Assembly: GCA_007258455.2 (NCBI GenBank)
Contig: VDFB02270651.1
Span: 701,526,217-701,590,216 of the forward strand
DNA length: 64,000 bases
Origin: Sequoia sempervirens
Lineage: Eukaryota > Streptophyta > Pinopsida > Cupressales > Cupressaceae
Direction of reading: 5' to 3'
Shown here: positions 11,396 to 23,697 of the stretch, one piece after another
Position numbering within the stretch: the stretch's first letter is position 1
Layout: each line of letters opens with the position of its first letter
Notes under the pieces: model-generated
Databases searched by the model: none
Told to the model about the DNA's origin: nothing
What the model saw: only the letters and a program-made list of their open reading frames with translations
Translations under genes and position numbers: made by a program

Positions 11396-14300
11396 ATGGC
11401 TGACAAGATGACTTATGATTATCCGAGGTTCGATGTAACTAAGTATTCTATTTGGAAAATATTGATGGAAGCATATCTGGAGTATTGCGGATATGATGTG
11501 GAGAAAGCCTACAAGAATCCTTACACTCCTGCTAATGGCCCAAGTACGACTGATGAGATCAAAACGCATGAAGCGAACAATAAGGCGAAGTACATTTTGA
11601 AGAACAGTCTGGTACATTCCGAGTTGATTAAGGTTCAAAATTTGAAGTCTGCTAAGAAAGTATGGGATGCTTTGGAAAGGGCACATGAAGGTGATGAGAG
11701 AGTTAAATAGGCAAAAATATAGAATTTGGAGACACAGTTTGAGTTTCTGCATATGTCTGAAGATGAGAATATTAAAGCTTATTTACAAAGATTGGATGAG
11801 ATAGTGGCTGGAATGTGAGGACTTGGTGCTACTATAGATGAAACCAAAATTGTAAAGAAGATTCTTAGAACTCTCCTCGATGCTTACAATGAGAAGGTGT
11901 GTGCTATTGAACATAGTATACATTATAAGACTTGCACTAAAGATCTATTGGGATTTTCGACATCTTATGAGATGAGGAAACTCAGTCTGAGGAATGGATG
12001 CAAATCAGAAACTGCTTTTAAGGCGACAAAAGCTGAATATTCGGATGGAGAAAATTTTGATGAAATAGAAGCTAACTTTGTGAGAACGATGAGAAAAGGC
12101 TTTGGTAAGTATGAAGGTAAGTTACCTGTTAAATGCTTTAGTTGTGGAGAAATAGGTCATTATGTTGCAAAGTGTCCAAAAAGAGCTAAGAGGAGTAAAC
12201 AAAGATATGAGAAAGAAAAGAAAGGAAAGAAGATTAACAAAGCATATTATGTGAATAAGAATGCTAGTATATCTGACAAAGATTCTAAGTATGAAGATCC
12301 TGATGACAATGAATGCTTGTTCTTGGCTATAAAGGATGAATCTACTTCTGCTAATTTTGAAAAACAAGTGAAGGAAAGCCCTTCGAAAAAGGAGAAAAAA
12401 TGAAGGTACTATTATCTCTGCCCTACATGCTAATCAAGAAAATAACTATTGGGTCGTTGACAATGGTTGTTCACATCACATGACTGGTGATAAAAGTAAG
12501 TTTGTTAAACTTGAAAAATATGATGGAGGCTTGGTTATGTTTGGAGATGATACTGGTGCTAAAATTTATGGGATAGGTTTAGTAAGTTTTGATGGCAAGC
12601 ATAATACTGATGATGTCTACTATGTTAAGGGATTACGACATAAATTTTTGAGTGTTGGTTAGATGTGCAATAAAGGATATGATCTTGTGTTTAAGGATGA
12701 GAGGTGTGAGATTTAGAAATGATCCAAAACATTGATTGCTATAGGAAAGAAATTTGAAAGAAATATCTATCAACTTAAGGGTGCTGATGGACGATGTTTT
12801 ATGACTCAGATTAATGATAGTTGGTTATGGAATAGAAGAATGTGTCACATGAATTTTGATAACTTGGTAAGGATTAGTGCAATTCAGGTCATGAGAGATT
12901 TACCAAGAATTACAAAGCCTGTTAATGCTATATGTAGGAATTGTTAGTTTGGAAAGCAAGCAAGAAGTCACTATAGATCAAAGGAACAGTCTACTACTGG
13001 TCTGCTAGATTTAATTCATACAGATCTCTGTGGTCCTACAAGAGTGAGAAGTCTACAAGGTGAAAGGTACTTTATGCTTTTGATTGATGATTATATTCTA
13101 GATATACATGGGTTACATTTCTTAGAGAGAAATCAGATAAATTAGATAGATTCAAGACATTCAAAGCTATGGTTGAAAATGAAGCAAACTTGATAAAATT
13201 CTTAAGGTCTAACAGAGGTGGATAATTCACCTTTCATGAGTTTAATATGTTTTGTGAAGTGCATGGAATAAAGAAATAGTTATTTGCTCTGAGAACTCCT
13301 CTGCATAATGGAGTTGTTGAAAGGAAAAATAGAACAGTTTAAGAGTCTGCTAGATTAATGATCACTGAGGCCGGTTTACCAAAAGTTTACTGGAGAGAAG
13401 CTATTCATACTGCTATTTATGTATTCAATCGAGTTCAAGCAAGAGAAAATAGTACAAAGACCCCCTATGAGCTATGGTTTGGAAGAATTCCTACTGTTAA
13501 GTATTTCAGGGTATTCGAAAACAAATGTTATATCAAAAGATATGAAGAAACTTTAGGTAAGTTTGATGCAAGAAGTGATGAAGGTATTTTTCTTGGATAG
13601 TCTACTAAAAACAAAGCATACAAATGTTTCAATAAAAGACTGAGAAAGATTGTAGAAAGTGCAAATGTCAAGGTTGATGAGACAATGAAGAATTCAATTG
13701 ACATTGATGGATATGTATCCGATGAACTTGATTGTGTAAGAATTGAAGAGATTGTGGAAGAACAAGAAAATGATGAGCAAGAGAAGTAGAATGAACAAAA
13801 TGAAAGAGAAGAAGATGCTTTGGTGATGTCACCTAAGACACCTAGATATGTATAAACGAATCATGTAGAAAGTTAGATTATTGGAGATAAGACTAAAGGA
13901 GTATTATCTAGAAGCAGAGCTGTTGCCAAAGTTAATATGTGTTTACTTTCTGAGATTGAACCAAAGACTGTAAGTGAAGCATGTAAAGATGAACATTGGA
14001 TGAAAACTATGCAAGAACTTATGCAGATTGAGAAGAATCAAACTTGGGAATTGGTCCAAAGATCGATGATAAAAACATTATTGGATCAAAGTGGGTATTC
14101 AGAAATAAGTTGAATGAGAATGGAGAAGTGGTTAGAAATAAAGCAAGGATTGTGTGTAAATGTTACTCACAAGTGGAAGGCATAGATTTTCAGGAAAATT
14201 TTGCTCCGGTAGCAAGAATGGAAGCTATAAGGATGTTCTTAGCATTTGCTGCTCATAACGACTTTAAGGTCTATCAGATGGATGCCAAGTCAACATTTTT

Positions 14301-15480
14301 GAATGGTGAGCTAGAAGAAGAGGTCTACATGGAACAACTAAAAGGATTTTAGTTGACAAATCAACCGGATATGGTGTGTAGATTGAAGAAAAAATTATAT
14401 GGATTGAAGCAAGCTCCTAGAGTTTGGTATGCGAGGTTGGACATGTATTTGATTCAACAATGTTTCAACAAAAGTACGACAGATAGTAATCTGTATTTTA
14501 AGATTGAAAATGAGAAAATTTTGATTGTAACTGTATATGTTGATGACATTATCTTTGGAGGAAGTGAAAATATGTGCAAGATGTTTGTGGAAGAGATGCA
14601 TAAAGAATTTGAAATGTCTATGTTTGGAGAAATGAATGTCTTTCTTGGGTTACAAATCAATCAAATAGAGAAATAAATTTTTATTTCATAGTCTAAGTAT
14701 GTGAAAGAGATGTTGAAAAAGTTTGGGATGGATGGTTTCAAACCAATATGTACTCCTATGGTGACTGGTTGCAAATTGGGTAAAGATGATGATTCACCTA
14801 AGGCTGATCAGAGCAAGTATAGATCTATGAATGGTGGACTATTGTATTTGACTACTACTAGACCATATATTATGCATGTTGTCTATTTTGTGGTTAGATT
14901 TCAAGAAGATCCTAAGGAAACACATGCCGCTGTTAAAAGAATATTCAAATATTTGAATGACACTCCGAATTATGGATTATGGTATCCAAGAGATACTGAT
15001 TTTACTCTAAGTGCTTATACAGATGTAGATTGGGTTGGATGTGTAGATGACAGAAAGAGTACAAGTGGTGGTGCATTATTTCTTGATTGCAGATTGGTGG
15101 CATGGTAGAGTAAAAACCAAGATTTAATCTCCCTGTCTACTGTTGAAGCTGAATATATTGTTGCTGCATCTTGCTGTACACAAGTTCTATGGATGAAACA
15201 TAAATTGAAATATATCACAGTGGTGTATGATGATCCTATTTCTATCTTTTGTGATAATACAAGTGCAATTAAAATTTCAAAGAATCTCGTGATGCACTCG
15301 AGGACAAAGCATATATCTATCATATATCATTTCTTGAGAGAGGTCATGGAGAATGAAGTAAAGCTTGAGTATGTTCCGAGAAAGATCAGGTGGTTGATAT
15401 ATTTATGAAGGCTCTTCCTAAAGATACTTTTGAGTATCTCCGGGAGAAGTTAGGGGTCATTTCCCCTCCTTTCTTGAACT
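11396..15480 (+). pseudogene. Copia 1 gag-pol polyprotein, broken
   Basis: The ATG at 11396 opens a Copia gag (start MADKMTYDYPRFDVTKYSIW). A zinc knuckle follows at 12134-12175 (CFSCGEIGHYVAKC, CX2CX4HX4C). The protease is at about 12450-12660 with VDNGCSHHMTGD, where the active-site D-S/T-G reads D-N-G. The GAG-pre-integrase and integrase core are at about 12820-13600 (HTDLCGP near 13018); the first zinc-ligand His of the pre-integrase motif is replaced by Asn (LWNRRMCHM). The reverse transcriptase is at about 14040-14690, with [29 protein letters not shown] and the catalytic YVDD at 14536-14547. RNase H follows at about 15000-15410 (YTDVDWVGC, STVEAEY, CDNTSAIK, SRTKHI). The order PR-IN-RT-RH makes it Ty1/Copia. 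At least a dozen in-frame stops, mostly TAG, and some frameshifts interrupt it. Confidence 0.92.
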
Positions 15481-15870
15481 AGATGCATATGGAGGTGCAT
15501 CAGTCCGGTGAATCTATGGGTCTATCTTTCTTTTGGACTGATGTTTTGGTGGCTACCTCTTAGGGGGAGTAGGTAGTGTCAGGTGTTGTTATTGCGAGTA
15601 TTCTGTTTTCTATGTCAAAGGGGAAATCAATGTAAAATATCTTTGGCCTTTGCCATTGATGTCAAAGGGGGAGAGGAAGCATGCAAAAAAAGAGAGAAAG
15701 CATGTGAAAAAGAAGAGGAAGAAAAAATGAATAATATAAAAGACTATCTACTAAGGGGGAGAAACAAAAAAGAACATAAAGAAAAATCTTGAGAAGTGTA
15801 TTCAAAGCTAGTGTGGTGTCTTTGATGGTTTTTCACATCATGTTTTCCCATCAATGACAAATTGGGAGAT
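15481..15870 (+). other. Copia 1 3' untranslated tail and polypurine tract
   Basis: Non-coding region between pol and the 3' LTR, rich in GGGGGAG runs (15562, 15668, 15758). It ends with CAAATTGGGAGAT directly before the LTR start TGTTGCAAG. That purine-rich stretch (about 15857-15869) is the likely plus-strand primer. Confidence 0.7.
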
Positions 15871-15943
15871 TGTTGCAAGAATGAAAAGATTGAAGGTGTT
15901 GTCATTGATGTCAACTGGTCAATTGGTTATCATTTGATTGCTG
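15871..15943 (+). repeat. Copia 1 3' LTR, left fragment
   Basis: It is nearly identical to 10088-10161 of the 5' LTR, then homology stops abruptly at 15943 and resumes at 22490. The alignment closes without a gap if 15944-22489 is removed. Confidence 0.88.
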
Positions 15944-17302
15944 TGTTGGTTATTTTTTAAGAACCAAACTGATCTCCAGAAATACCTATTGGCTTTGCCA
16001 TTTCCAATTATCAGTATTTCTAAAGGGATTGGCCAACAAACGAATAGAAGCTACAAAACTTCTATTCCTACTCTTTAGGCTCTATGAAACCCGGAAGGGT
16101 GATCCCACAATGTATATTCAAGAACTTGCACAATTATAATTAGATTCACTGTCAATAATAGATACTTATAAAACCATTCAATATAATGCATCAAATAAGT
16201 TGGAAACTTATTAAACACTGTCCTATATATTGAGCATGAGAAGGTGGACTTCAACACAAGACAACTACGATGGTATCCATTTGAGAGTTTGTAATTAAAA
16301 AGTGAGTAGCCAATGAATCAACATAGAAACTGAACCACAAGTACCTTGCACGAACCAGTTCCTTTATCCCAAGCATGGAGTCAATACAATCTATATGACT
16401 TGATAACAACTTAAACAATAACACCTACAATCTCAAGAAACACTGCATTACAACATTCCTCTATGACATTTATGATTATTACTGCTTACAATCATCCTAG
16501 CACCCAGTTCTCACAAGTTATTAATCTCACCCAAGCACTTACATCAACTCACTGAATCAACAAGCAAGCATGGAATTAAACATCCATCAAGAAATGATAG
16601 AGACAAACGAAAGGAATCCTGGATTACTTTCACTCATAACTCGTAGAACGCATACAAGGAGAGACAATGCCATGAAATTGGTATTACTTTGTATTGTAGT
16701 TGCTATTCTTTTATCAAAATTACATACATAATACTTAACTCCAAAAGAAACTTAAGACAAAAAATCTAAAACTTGCTTAGTATTATCTTGACAATTTCAC
16801 TGTGTTAACTCAAATTTTCAACTAACTGCTGCTTTCGGCCCTGAATTCTTTCTTATAGAGATGAAAGTGCAAAAAAAGCCTTAGGTCAGGAAGCACACAT
16901 GTCAAAATTTCATTGGACCTCTATAACAATATTCCTATTTCAGTTACACTCGAGTCTTTAGGTGGTGCAAATAAACATGAGACAAAATTGACCTCAACTC
17001 ATTGTAGAAAACAGGTCCCACCTAAAAAATAAATCATTTGTTTGTTACAACAGCTTCAAAATATTCCCCACACGCCCAAACATGCCAACCGTGAAAGAAC
17101 TAGACAACAAAACTTGCAAAGCAAGACAAGGAAAATAGATAAAAAGTAAAAATTCGTTTATCCATATTAGCACCACGTGCTACCCATCTCAAATTGAGGA
17201 GAGAACAATTTTTTACCAAAAGCCTAATCTGTACTTTATTCAGGCTATGCATTGTTCTTCTCCTATCCATTATTTCTCTTGTTCATTATCAATCTCTACA
17301 TG
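15944..17302. other. Non-coding left arm of the 6.5-kb insertion
   Basis: AT-rich, without open frames of interest and without obvious repeats. If the insertion is an antisense LTR element this would be the 3' end (3' UTR plus LTR), but no matching copy was seen at the right end. Confidence 0.4.
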
Positions 17303-20300
17303 GATTCACTCTGTGTATTTCTCCAACCAGGTGTTATATTCTTCTTTAGTGGGCCACTTTACATTCAATAAACCTTGCACTTTAGTATTGTACTGAGAAT
17401 ATCTAGCATCAATTAAGACCCTGGCCTCTTTAACAAAGATTTCCATCTTTGTTTCAATCCTCACCATTGTATCAATATTTGAATTTAGCAAGATGTAATT
17501 AGTGATAGTCAATTGTATCATAGCTGTTGCAAGCATCCCTCCCAAATCTTTCTTCCAAGTGTCAAATGGCTCCAACTCACCTTTTGGACTCAATATTTGA
17601 GGTATACCACATTCCTCCATCTCTTTAAATATTTTCAGCTTACTTTGGAGTTGCACACCTAGCTTCCCATGGAAGGTAGTTATTTTATTAATTGAGTCAA
17701 TGATTTGCAAAACCTCAGGAATATTAGTAGGTGCCTCGGGTTCCTCTTTCATCTTGGGCATCATTTCCCTCAAAGCACTCACCCTAGTAATCCAATTATT
17801 CCATTCATTTATGAAGGTCTCTTGTACCTATAAATACTTTGTATTTGCTTCATGAATATTCTTATAGGTGACCCAAACATCATCAGCCTTGTTGACCAAC
17901 TTAGTCACCCTATGCTTCAACACATCCTCAAAAATTTTATTTGCCACCTTAACAGTTTCAAGTGTAGCCTTCTTGACATTTTCTTTCTCAGTAGTCAACT
18001 TACCATTCAAATCATCAATTCGCAAGGCCAAGGTCTCCCTGTCTTGTGTAGACAAATTTGAGGAAGAAGAGGATGGCAGGGTTATCATCTTTTTTGATTG
18101 AGCAGCCTCAACAGTGGTCCTCATTTTATTTATCTTTTAAAGCCTTATTGTATTCCTTCACCAAAGAATCATACTTCTTCTGAGAAATATGTGCAGTATC
18201 CACACTAAGCATTGCAACATTAGCTGTTAACTCAATTGCTCGGACAAGAGTTATATCTGTAGCTCTTTTGACCACTAAGGAGCCAATAACCTCTTCAATA
18301 GGCCTAGCAACATCATGTTTACCAGTATTAGGTGCCATAGACCAAAAGAGTATGCAACTTTGGACTGTATCTAGAACCAAATAACTTATCCTCAAAATGC
18401 TCTTCAGATATTGAAAACTGAGGGTCTCTTCTTACTGCATCATATGCTATAGCAGTAGTGATAGTACATCTTGGTAACAACATGATTCCACTATCCTTGA
18501 CAATTTTCCCAGCCTCAGTGGAGGTAATAGTTGCAATTTCAGCCCTTATCTTTTCCTCCTCTGCTTTCTCAGCTTCCTCCTGATGAGAAGGTTCAACATT
18601 AGCATGAGCTAATTCAAGTATCTCCTTTATCTCTTTACTCCACTGTTGAATCATAAACTCCTGAAACTCTTTGGATTGCACAAATCTATCATTAACAAGG
18701 AATTCATCACACTCCCTAATCCTGGGATCATCATCACTTTCCTTATCATATTGCCATTTGACAATTCTGTTAGGGGGAACATTTGAACTATGAATTTCCT
18801 TAATATGAGGAGGGAATTTCTGCTCCACCTCCTCATTCCCAGGTACATGTTCTGCCATTTTTTCCTCCCTAATTTCTTGAACATCTGCAGGTTGCTTTGG
18901 GATATCCAAAGCTTGTTATTGTTGTTCTAGGAGAACCTACACTTTATCAACAACTTCCTTCACCTTAACCTTAAAATCACCACTCTGATAATCCCTTAGC
19001 ATGGTGAAAGCTCTTTCAAGAGGGTCTGCAATTACATTATATGGACTCACATAAAAGGCATTCCTCTTTATGATATTTTCTTTAATGTTCATTATAGCTG
19101 TCCATTCCTTCCTTCTAGTCATGAAAACCTCATCACTTATCAGATTCCTTAACACATCATCTCTATATAAAAACTCATGGCATATCACCTTTAAGTTTTT
19201 ATCTCTTCTCCTTCCTCCCACAAATCCTTCCAGATCAAAAATCCTAATCTCATTAACAAGAATTCTAAGGTTATTCACCATGATCCCAAACTTTTCATAT
19301 GCCTCAGGGGTAGTAACTTTGAAGTAAGCAAAAGTGCATTGGGGATTTACCACAATACCTTTCTTGGGAAATCTGAATATCTCATAATCCACGACATCAA
19401 TCTGCCACTTGAGTTCCATAAAGGCCAATCTGTCTGAGACATACAAAGGTAAACAATGTGGGGCCACTTTAGCTCCATAAGCTCTGATCAAAGTATATTC
19501 TGAATGAAGAAACTAGTTTGCCCAATTATGTGTTGCTCTAGATCCTAGTGTATCTTTTGAGCGCATGATATTTCTGATTCCAGGAGAGCCTGTGAATAGG
19601 TGCTACACCCAATGCCTCTAAGATACCATATCTTATAACATTATCAAATAAGATATAATTGGAATTGGAACAATCCTGATCCCAAATGTATGTCCACATT
19701 TGTACTGGTAAAACATTATTTTCACTATCCCTAAGTCTCAAATCTAACTTCCTTTTCCATTCATAATCACCCTCCCATAAGAGCATATGCATTATCAAAG
19801 AATAATGCGGGAAATATAAAGGGAGCACCTCCTTTTCTAAATTGAGGAAATCCTCATGCATCCTATCAGCAACATAGTTGGCATAATCAAAACTAGTGTT
19901 CCGATTATGACCCTGTTTATCTGCCACCATCACCAACAAATTAGGGGCTATGCTTACCTCAAAATCTTGAGCCAACACTTGATTCAAGCAATAATAAGTA
20001 TTCTTGAAATGATCCACAAACTCTTCACACTCAAAAAGTTTAGCATCCTTAGCAGTGAATTTCTCCTTGTTGATTCTATGCCGAACAAGTAGTCTCTCTC
20101 TATATGCAAGTTTTTTTTTCTCACATTCAACATATAACTCTGCGTGCCTAAACTTCACAGTATAATTGGGATTTAACCCAAATACATCGATCATCTTGTC
20201 CTTCATCACTTCTAAGATTATATCACCATTTTCACTCCTGATTGTTTTGTCAATGGGATTATAGTGCCTAGCTAGTTCCATCATCAAGTCCACCTCTGCA

Positions 20301-20731
20301 AACACATTTGGGACCACCAGCTTCCCAAGGTTCAACCCCCATAAATAACATGTAGGCTTACTAGAATGCTGCCTATTAATAGCATACTTGAAAAGCTGCC
20401 ACCTGCTTTGAGGCTAGGGTTTCTCACCAATTTCACCAGCACTATCAATTAACCTAGTGGTCACGACAACTTGGCTTGTAGGTCTTTTTCCAATTCGTGA
20501 CCCTCCTTCCTTTATGTCTCTAGAGGCCTCTTGCATAAACTTTTCCGTTTCCTTCTTTGGACTTCTGGACCTAGTAGATGATGCAGGAGTACTTGGTGAA
20601 GGGTTAGATGATGCAGGTGGTTTTGACTTAACCTCAATTGAAACATCCCGAGTTTTAAGTTGTTTAACCCTCTTTTGTTTTGGTTTCCTCTCTGGCCTGA
20701 TGCTAGATTCATTGGATTTCGACTCACTCAT
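17303..20731 (-). pseudogene. Unknown large protein (about 1140 codons) of the 6.5-kb insertion, broken
   Basis: Not recognised. The ATG at 20731 opens a basic, Ser/Pro-rich N-terminus (PERKPKQKRVKQLKTRD; then SNPSPSTPASSTRSRSPKKE). The middle region (about 20335-18940) looks globular, rich in aromatic and charged residues, e.g. IDVFGLNPNYTVKFRHAELY and VLPLYFPHYSLIMHMLLWEG. Then comes an acidic Glu/Lys-rich segment (18909-18540) and a helical C-terminal region with likely coiled coil (DDLNGKLTTEKENVKKATLE at about 18040), ending EYNTWLEKYTE. Reading needs three frameshifts (near 19500-19540, 18390 and 18125) and passes in-frame stops: TAG at about 20414, two just after 18937 and one at about 17828. 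Several of these stops fit CAG-to-TAG or CAA-to-TAA changes. There is no zinc knuckle, protease, RT or integrase. A distant link to other plant-transposon proteins of unknown function is possible but not shown. Confidence 0.65.
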
Positions 20732-21159
20732 GTTTGTAGATGCAAGAGAACTAGGGTTTATAATTTATCACATCCGAAAAGAAAGCCTTCACAAGTGTGA
20801 GAGCCAAGGCACTACTTATTGAACAAAACACTCTCTCCAAATTTTACCCAACACTTATCACCAAATTGAATCTATCAGTAATGGACAATCAGACAATTCT
20901 CCCAATTTCCTATCAGCCTTCTAAGTTATTTCACCTCAATACATCAGCTAGAAAGAGGTATATAGTTTGCTTACCGAGTAAACGCTATGCCACATTTATT
21001 ACTTTGTAGTTTCTGGAGGTTCCCACACAATTTCCTCAACTTCTGATATCCTTTCTGCTTGCGAGAGAATCCAAGTGCACAACCAACCAGGTATCTATTT
21101 TCTTTTATGGCCAAGAGACAAACATGTTACCATTAATGCTTGATAGTAAGTTTGCGCAA
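20732..21159 (-). other. Probable 5' leader of the unknown gene
   Basis: Non-coding stretch upstream (minus strand) of the ATG at 20731. No TATA box or primer binding site can be assigned with confidence. Confidence 0.35.
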
Positions 21160-22110
21160 GCGAACTGACAATTCGCTGTTCATGTTTAAACCCTAATCAT
21201 TGATCACTCTGTTTTAAAATGAGATCAGCGGTTATCAATTTGCCTCGCTACTTTCTTTCTTGCTTCATATGATGTCTTCATGATTGTTCCATGTTGCCTC
21301 TTCATGTAATGATTGTCGCTTATCGCTGATATACCTCATTCTTGACCAACTCTATCAACGATGCAAGCATTCCATGAGATGAAATTTCAGCCCTTGGATC
21401 TACGACCTGTCCTTTGATCACGTTCATTCCCATCGCACATCTCTAATTCACACTTTGCACCTGGAATCCTATTAGCGACGAGAGATATAGTGAAGAGATC
21501 ATATTAGGACACATGCACCTGCATGAAAACAATAGTACAAAAGACATCGTAGATAAGATTTATTCAAATTAGTGAAAGAAACTTTTAAAAGAGAACTCCA
21601 TCGCTCATTGCTACTTTGAAAATTAAACTTTGGAATGGATCTGCGATGAGCAATGAAACATGAGGCCATCACTCATCACTAATTCTCCTCATATAGTTTG
21701 TGAGCAATTAGCGATGAGAGATCCTCATAGTAACATTATGTATTGCGTATTGCGAATATAAAACTTAACATTAAAAACATATCCACGATACGCGATGCAA
21801 GGGAAACCCATCCTAACGCTCATCGCTAATTGAAATTTATCATTTCACAACATATACACAATGAGCGATAAAATAAGAACTTAAGGCTAGAGGCCATTAT
21901 TTATCGCTATTACAATATTCAAGGCTCAAAAGCCATTAACGATAAGCGATCCCTCAATGACAAAGAATATTGCTCACTGCGCATTGAAATTAGGAGCTCT
22001 AGCAGCTATTTGCAATAAGCGTTATCAAAGAAATACCGCATCATCGCTCGTTGCCAATTCAAAACATGCACTTCTGAAGTAATCAACAATGAGCAATAAG
22101 GATAAAAGGC
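21160..22110. repeat. Array of dispersed GCGATGAGC / GCTCATCGC motifs
   Basis: Over about 950 bp, variants of one short word (GCGATGAGCAAT, AGCGATGAGAG, GATAAGCGATCC, AATGAGCGATAA, and the reverse forms CGCTCATCGCTAATT, TCGCTTATCGCTGA, CGCTCATTGCTA) occur at least 15 times in both orientations at irregular spacing. The block lies upstream of the antisense gene of the 6.5-kb insertion, where a promoter would be expected. Confidence 0.6.
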
Positions 22111-22484
22111 CGACGAGACTTAAGTGAAAACCTTTAGACACATGTTGAAAAGTTGATCTAATGAAGGGGACCCTCTAGGATGATACGCTAGAAAGGGCTC
22201 AAAGACACCTAAGCCATAATAATGCGAAGGATGTAAAGGCCAAAAGGCTCTTTACTTAACCTTATAAAAATTAAAACATTCAGACTTAGGCATGAGGGAC
22301 CGGTTACCCAACAACAGTGAATGTCATAAGATGTTTTGAAGTGACCGGCAATGGGCAATAGGAAGTCAATAGTGAAATAGAACCCCTCAACAGTGAAGAG
22401 AAAATAAACTCCCAACCCTACAGGTATCAACAAAAATGTGACAAGGCTTTGAGATGAAACATCAGAATTTTGCAGGTTCGATCA

Positions 22485-23692
22485 TGTTGTTGTCACTAGT
22501 GTCATGGATACAAGTTATTGGCTATGTATGTCGAGGATATTGAGAAAATTGTAATGAAGATATGTTGCAAATGTTCAATGGTTGCTGCGGGTTTTGCTCG
22601 GGATTTTCTCCTATATTTTTATGGTTCAAATATGTTGATCATGGTTGTTGGAAGCTGCTATATCTCAATTTTTGGCTGTTGGTTAATGTACAGTGCGAGT
22701 TATGTTCACCAGCTGTGAACTGTAGTTTTCTGTGTTTCTGGTTGAGGTCTGAGAGAAATATTGTTGGTCTAGATTTTTCTTTGATGAAGTCTTATGACTT
22801 GCGGTTCTAGATTTGAGTTTTTTTGATTGTATTGAAGATAGTTTTGGTATCTGGAAAGTTCATGCTTAATTGTTCTATTTGTTTTACATTGGTTTGGCCG
22901 ACCTTGTGTGGAATACTATTTTTAGAGTTATTGAAGCTTGTTGGATCTATTTGGGTCCTCATGAAGCGTGTGTTTAGGTTGCCCTCATTCTAATTCCACC
23001 TTAAGATGTTTTGGTGCCGACCTAATTTGAATTTAAATTTGGATGGCCAACTTTGGATATGTTTCAAAGTTGAAGATGGTATAAATGCAGAATGAGTTAG
23101 GGAAGAAGAAGCGAAGAGAACAAAGGAAATAGAGACAAGAGCGAAAAGATAATAGAGATAAGTGCGAATTAGTGTGTGTGTATGATGCGAGTACATATGA
23201 CAGATCAATGTGAAGCCTAAATGTTGAGTATCTAGAAGCAGTGAGTTGAAGGTGCACTCTATCATTTGTGCATGTCTGCAAGTGGATTGAATGAATTGTG
23301 GTGGATTTCTCTGTTGCATTGAGCTTCTCTTCTTTCTGTAACAAGTCTTCTTTATCTTCTTTGTATCTCTATGGCAGTGAGCCCTTCGGGTTGTTAGCTC
23401 TATTGGACAGTGAGTCCTTGTTCCAGACAGTGAGTCTTTGTTTCGACAGTGAGCCTCTTTTAATTGGTTTTGATATTCTCTATAGTGTGAGTTAATCCTT
23501 ACTGTGGTTTTTCCCTTGTCGGGTTTTCCACTTAAATTTGGTGTTATTGTGTTTATGTGATGGTTTTCAATTTCTACACTAGTATTTGATGTTTAATCTG
23601 CTAAGCAGTGTTAAGGATTAGTTTCGCTGAATGAATTAAAGTTTAAATCTATGACAACTTATTCACCCCCCTCTTAGTTGTCTTGTTCAATA
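22485..23692 (+). repeat. Copia 1 3' LTR, right fragment
   Basis: It resumes the LTR interrupted at 15943: from TTGTCACTAGTGTCATGG (22490) to TTGTTCAATA it follows the 5' LTR throughout, including the TATA box (23080-23086). One internal stretch near 23400-23460 has extra copies of a CAGTGAGTC...TTG segment relative to the 5' LTR. Confidence 0.88.
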
Positions 23693-23697
23693 GTTTG
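23693..23697. repeat. Target site duplication GTTTG, right copy (Copia 1)
   Basis: Exact match to 10083-10087. Confidence 0.8.

Larger units (their letters stand above)
15944..22484 (-). mobile_element. 6.5-kb insertion in the Copia 1 3' LTR, putative non-autonomous element with unknown protein
   Basis: The inserted DNA begins TGTTGGTTATTTTTTAAG and ends TTTTGCAGGTTCGATCA, i.e. TG...CA. It is flanked by TGCTG (15939-15943) and TGTTG (22485-22489), a 5-bp duplication with one mismatch. These are features of LTR-type retroelements. By eye, however, I find no direct LTR repeat between its ends, no primer binding site, and no RT, integrase, protease or transposase. The only coding content is one long antisense gene (17303-20731). 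About 1.3 kb on the left and 1.7 kb on the right are non-coding. It could be a LARD-like element whose LTRs have diverged or been lost, or another class of insertion. Confidence 0.7.
10088..23692 (+). mobile_element. Ty1/Copia LTR retrotransposon (Copia 1), degenerate, with a nested 6.5-kb insertion
   Basis: The element has a 5' LTR (10088-11337), a Met-tRNA-type primer binding site, a gag-PR-IN-RT-RH coding region in Copia order, a purine-rich tract and a 3' LTR. The 3' LTR is cut into 15871-15943 and 22485-23692 by an unrelated insertion. Without that insertion the element is about 7 kb. Exact GTTTG duplications flank it. The LTR ends are TG and, judging from the duplication, TA rather than CA. 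Many stops and frameshifts mean it cannot be active by itself. Confidence 0.9.

Noticed and set aside
15944..22484. Interpretation as a Helitron
   Set aside because: The ends are TG...CA rather than TC...CTRR, there is a flanking 5-bp duplication, and no A/T target junction or terminal hairpin was seen.
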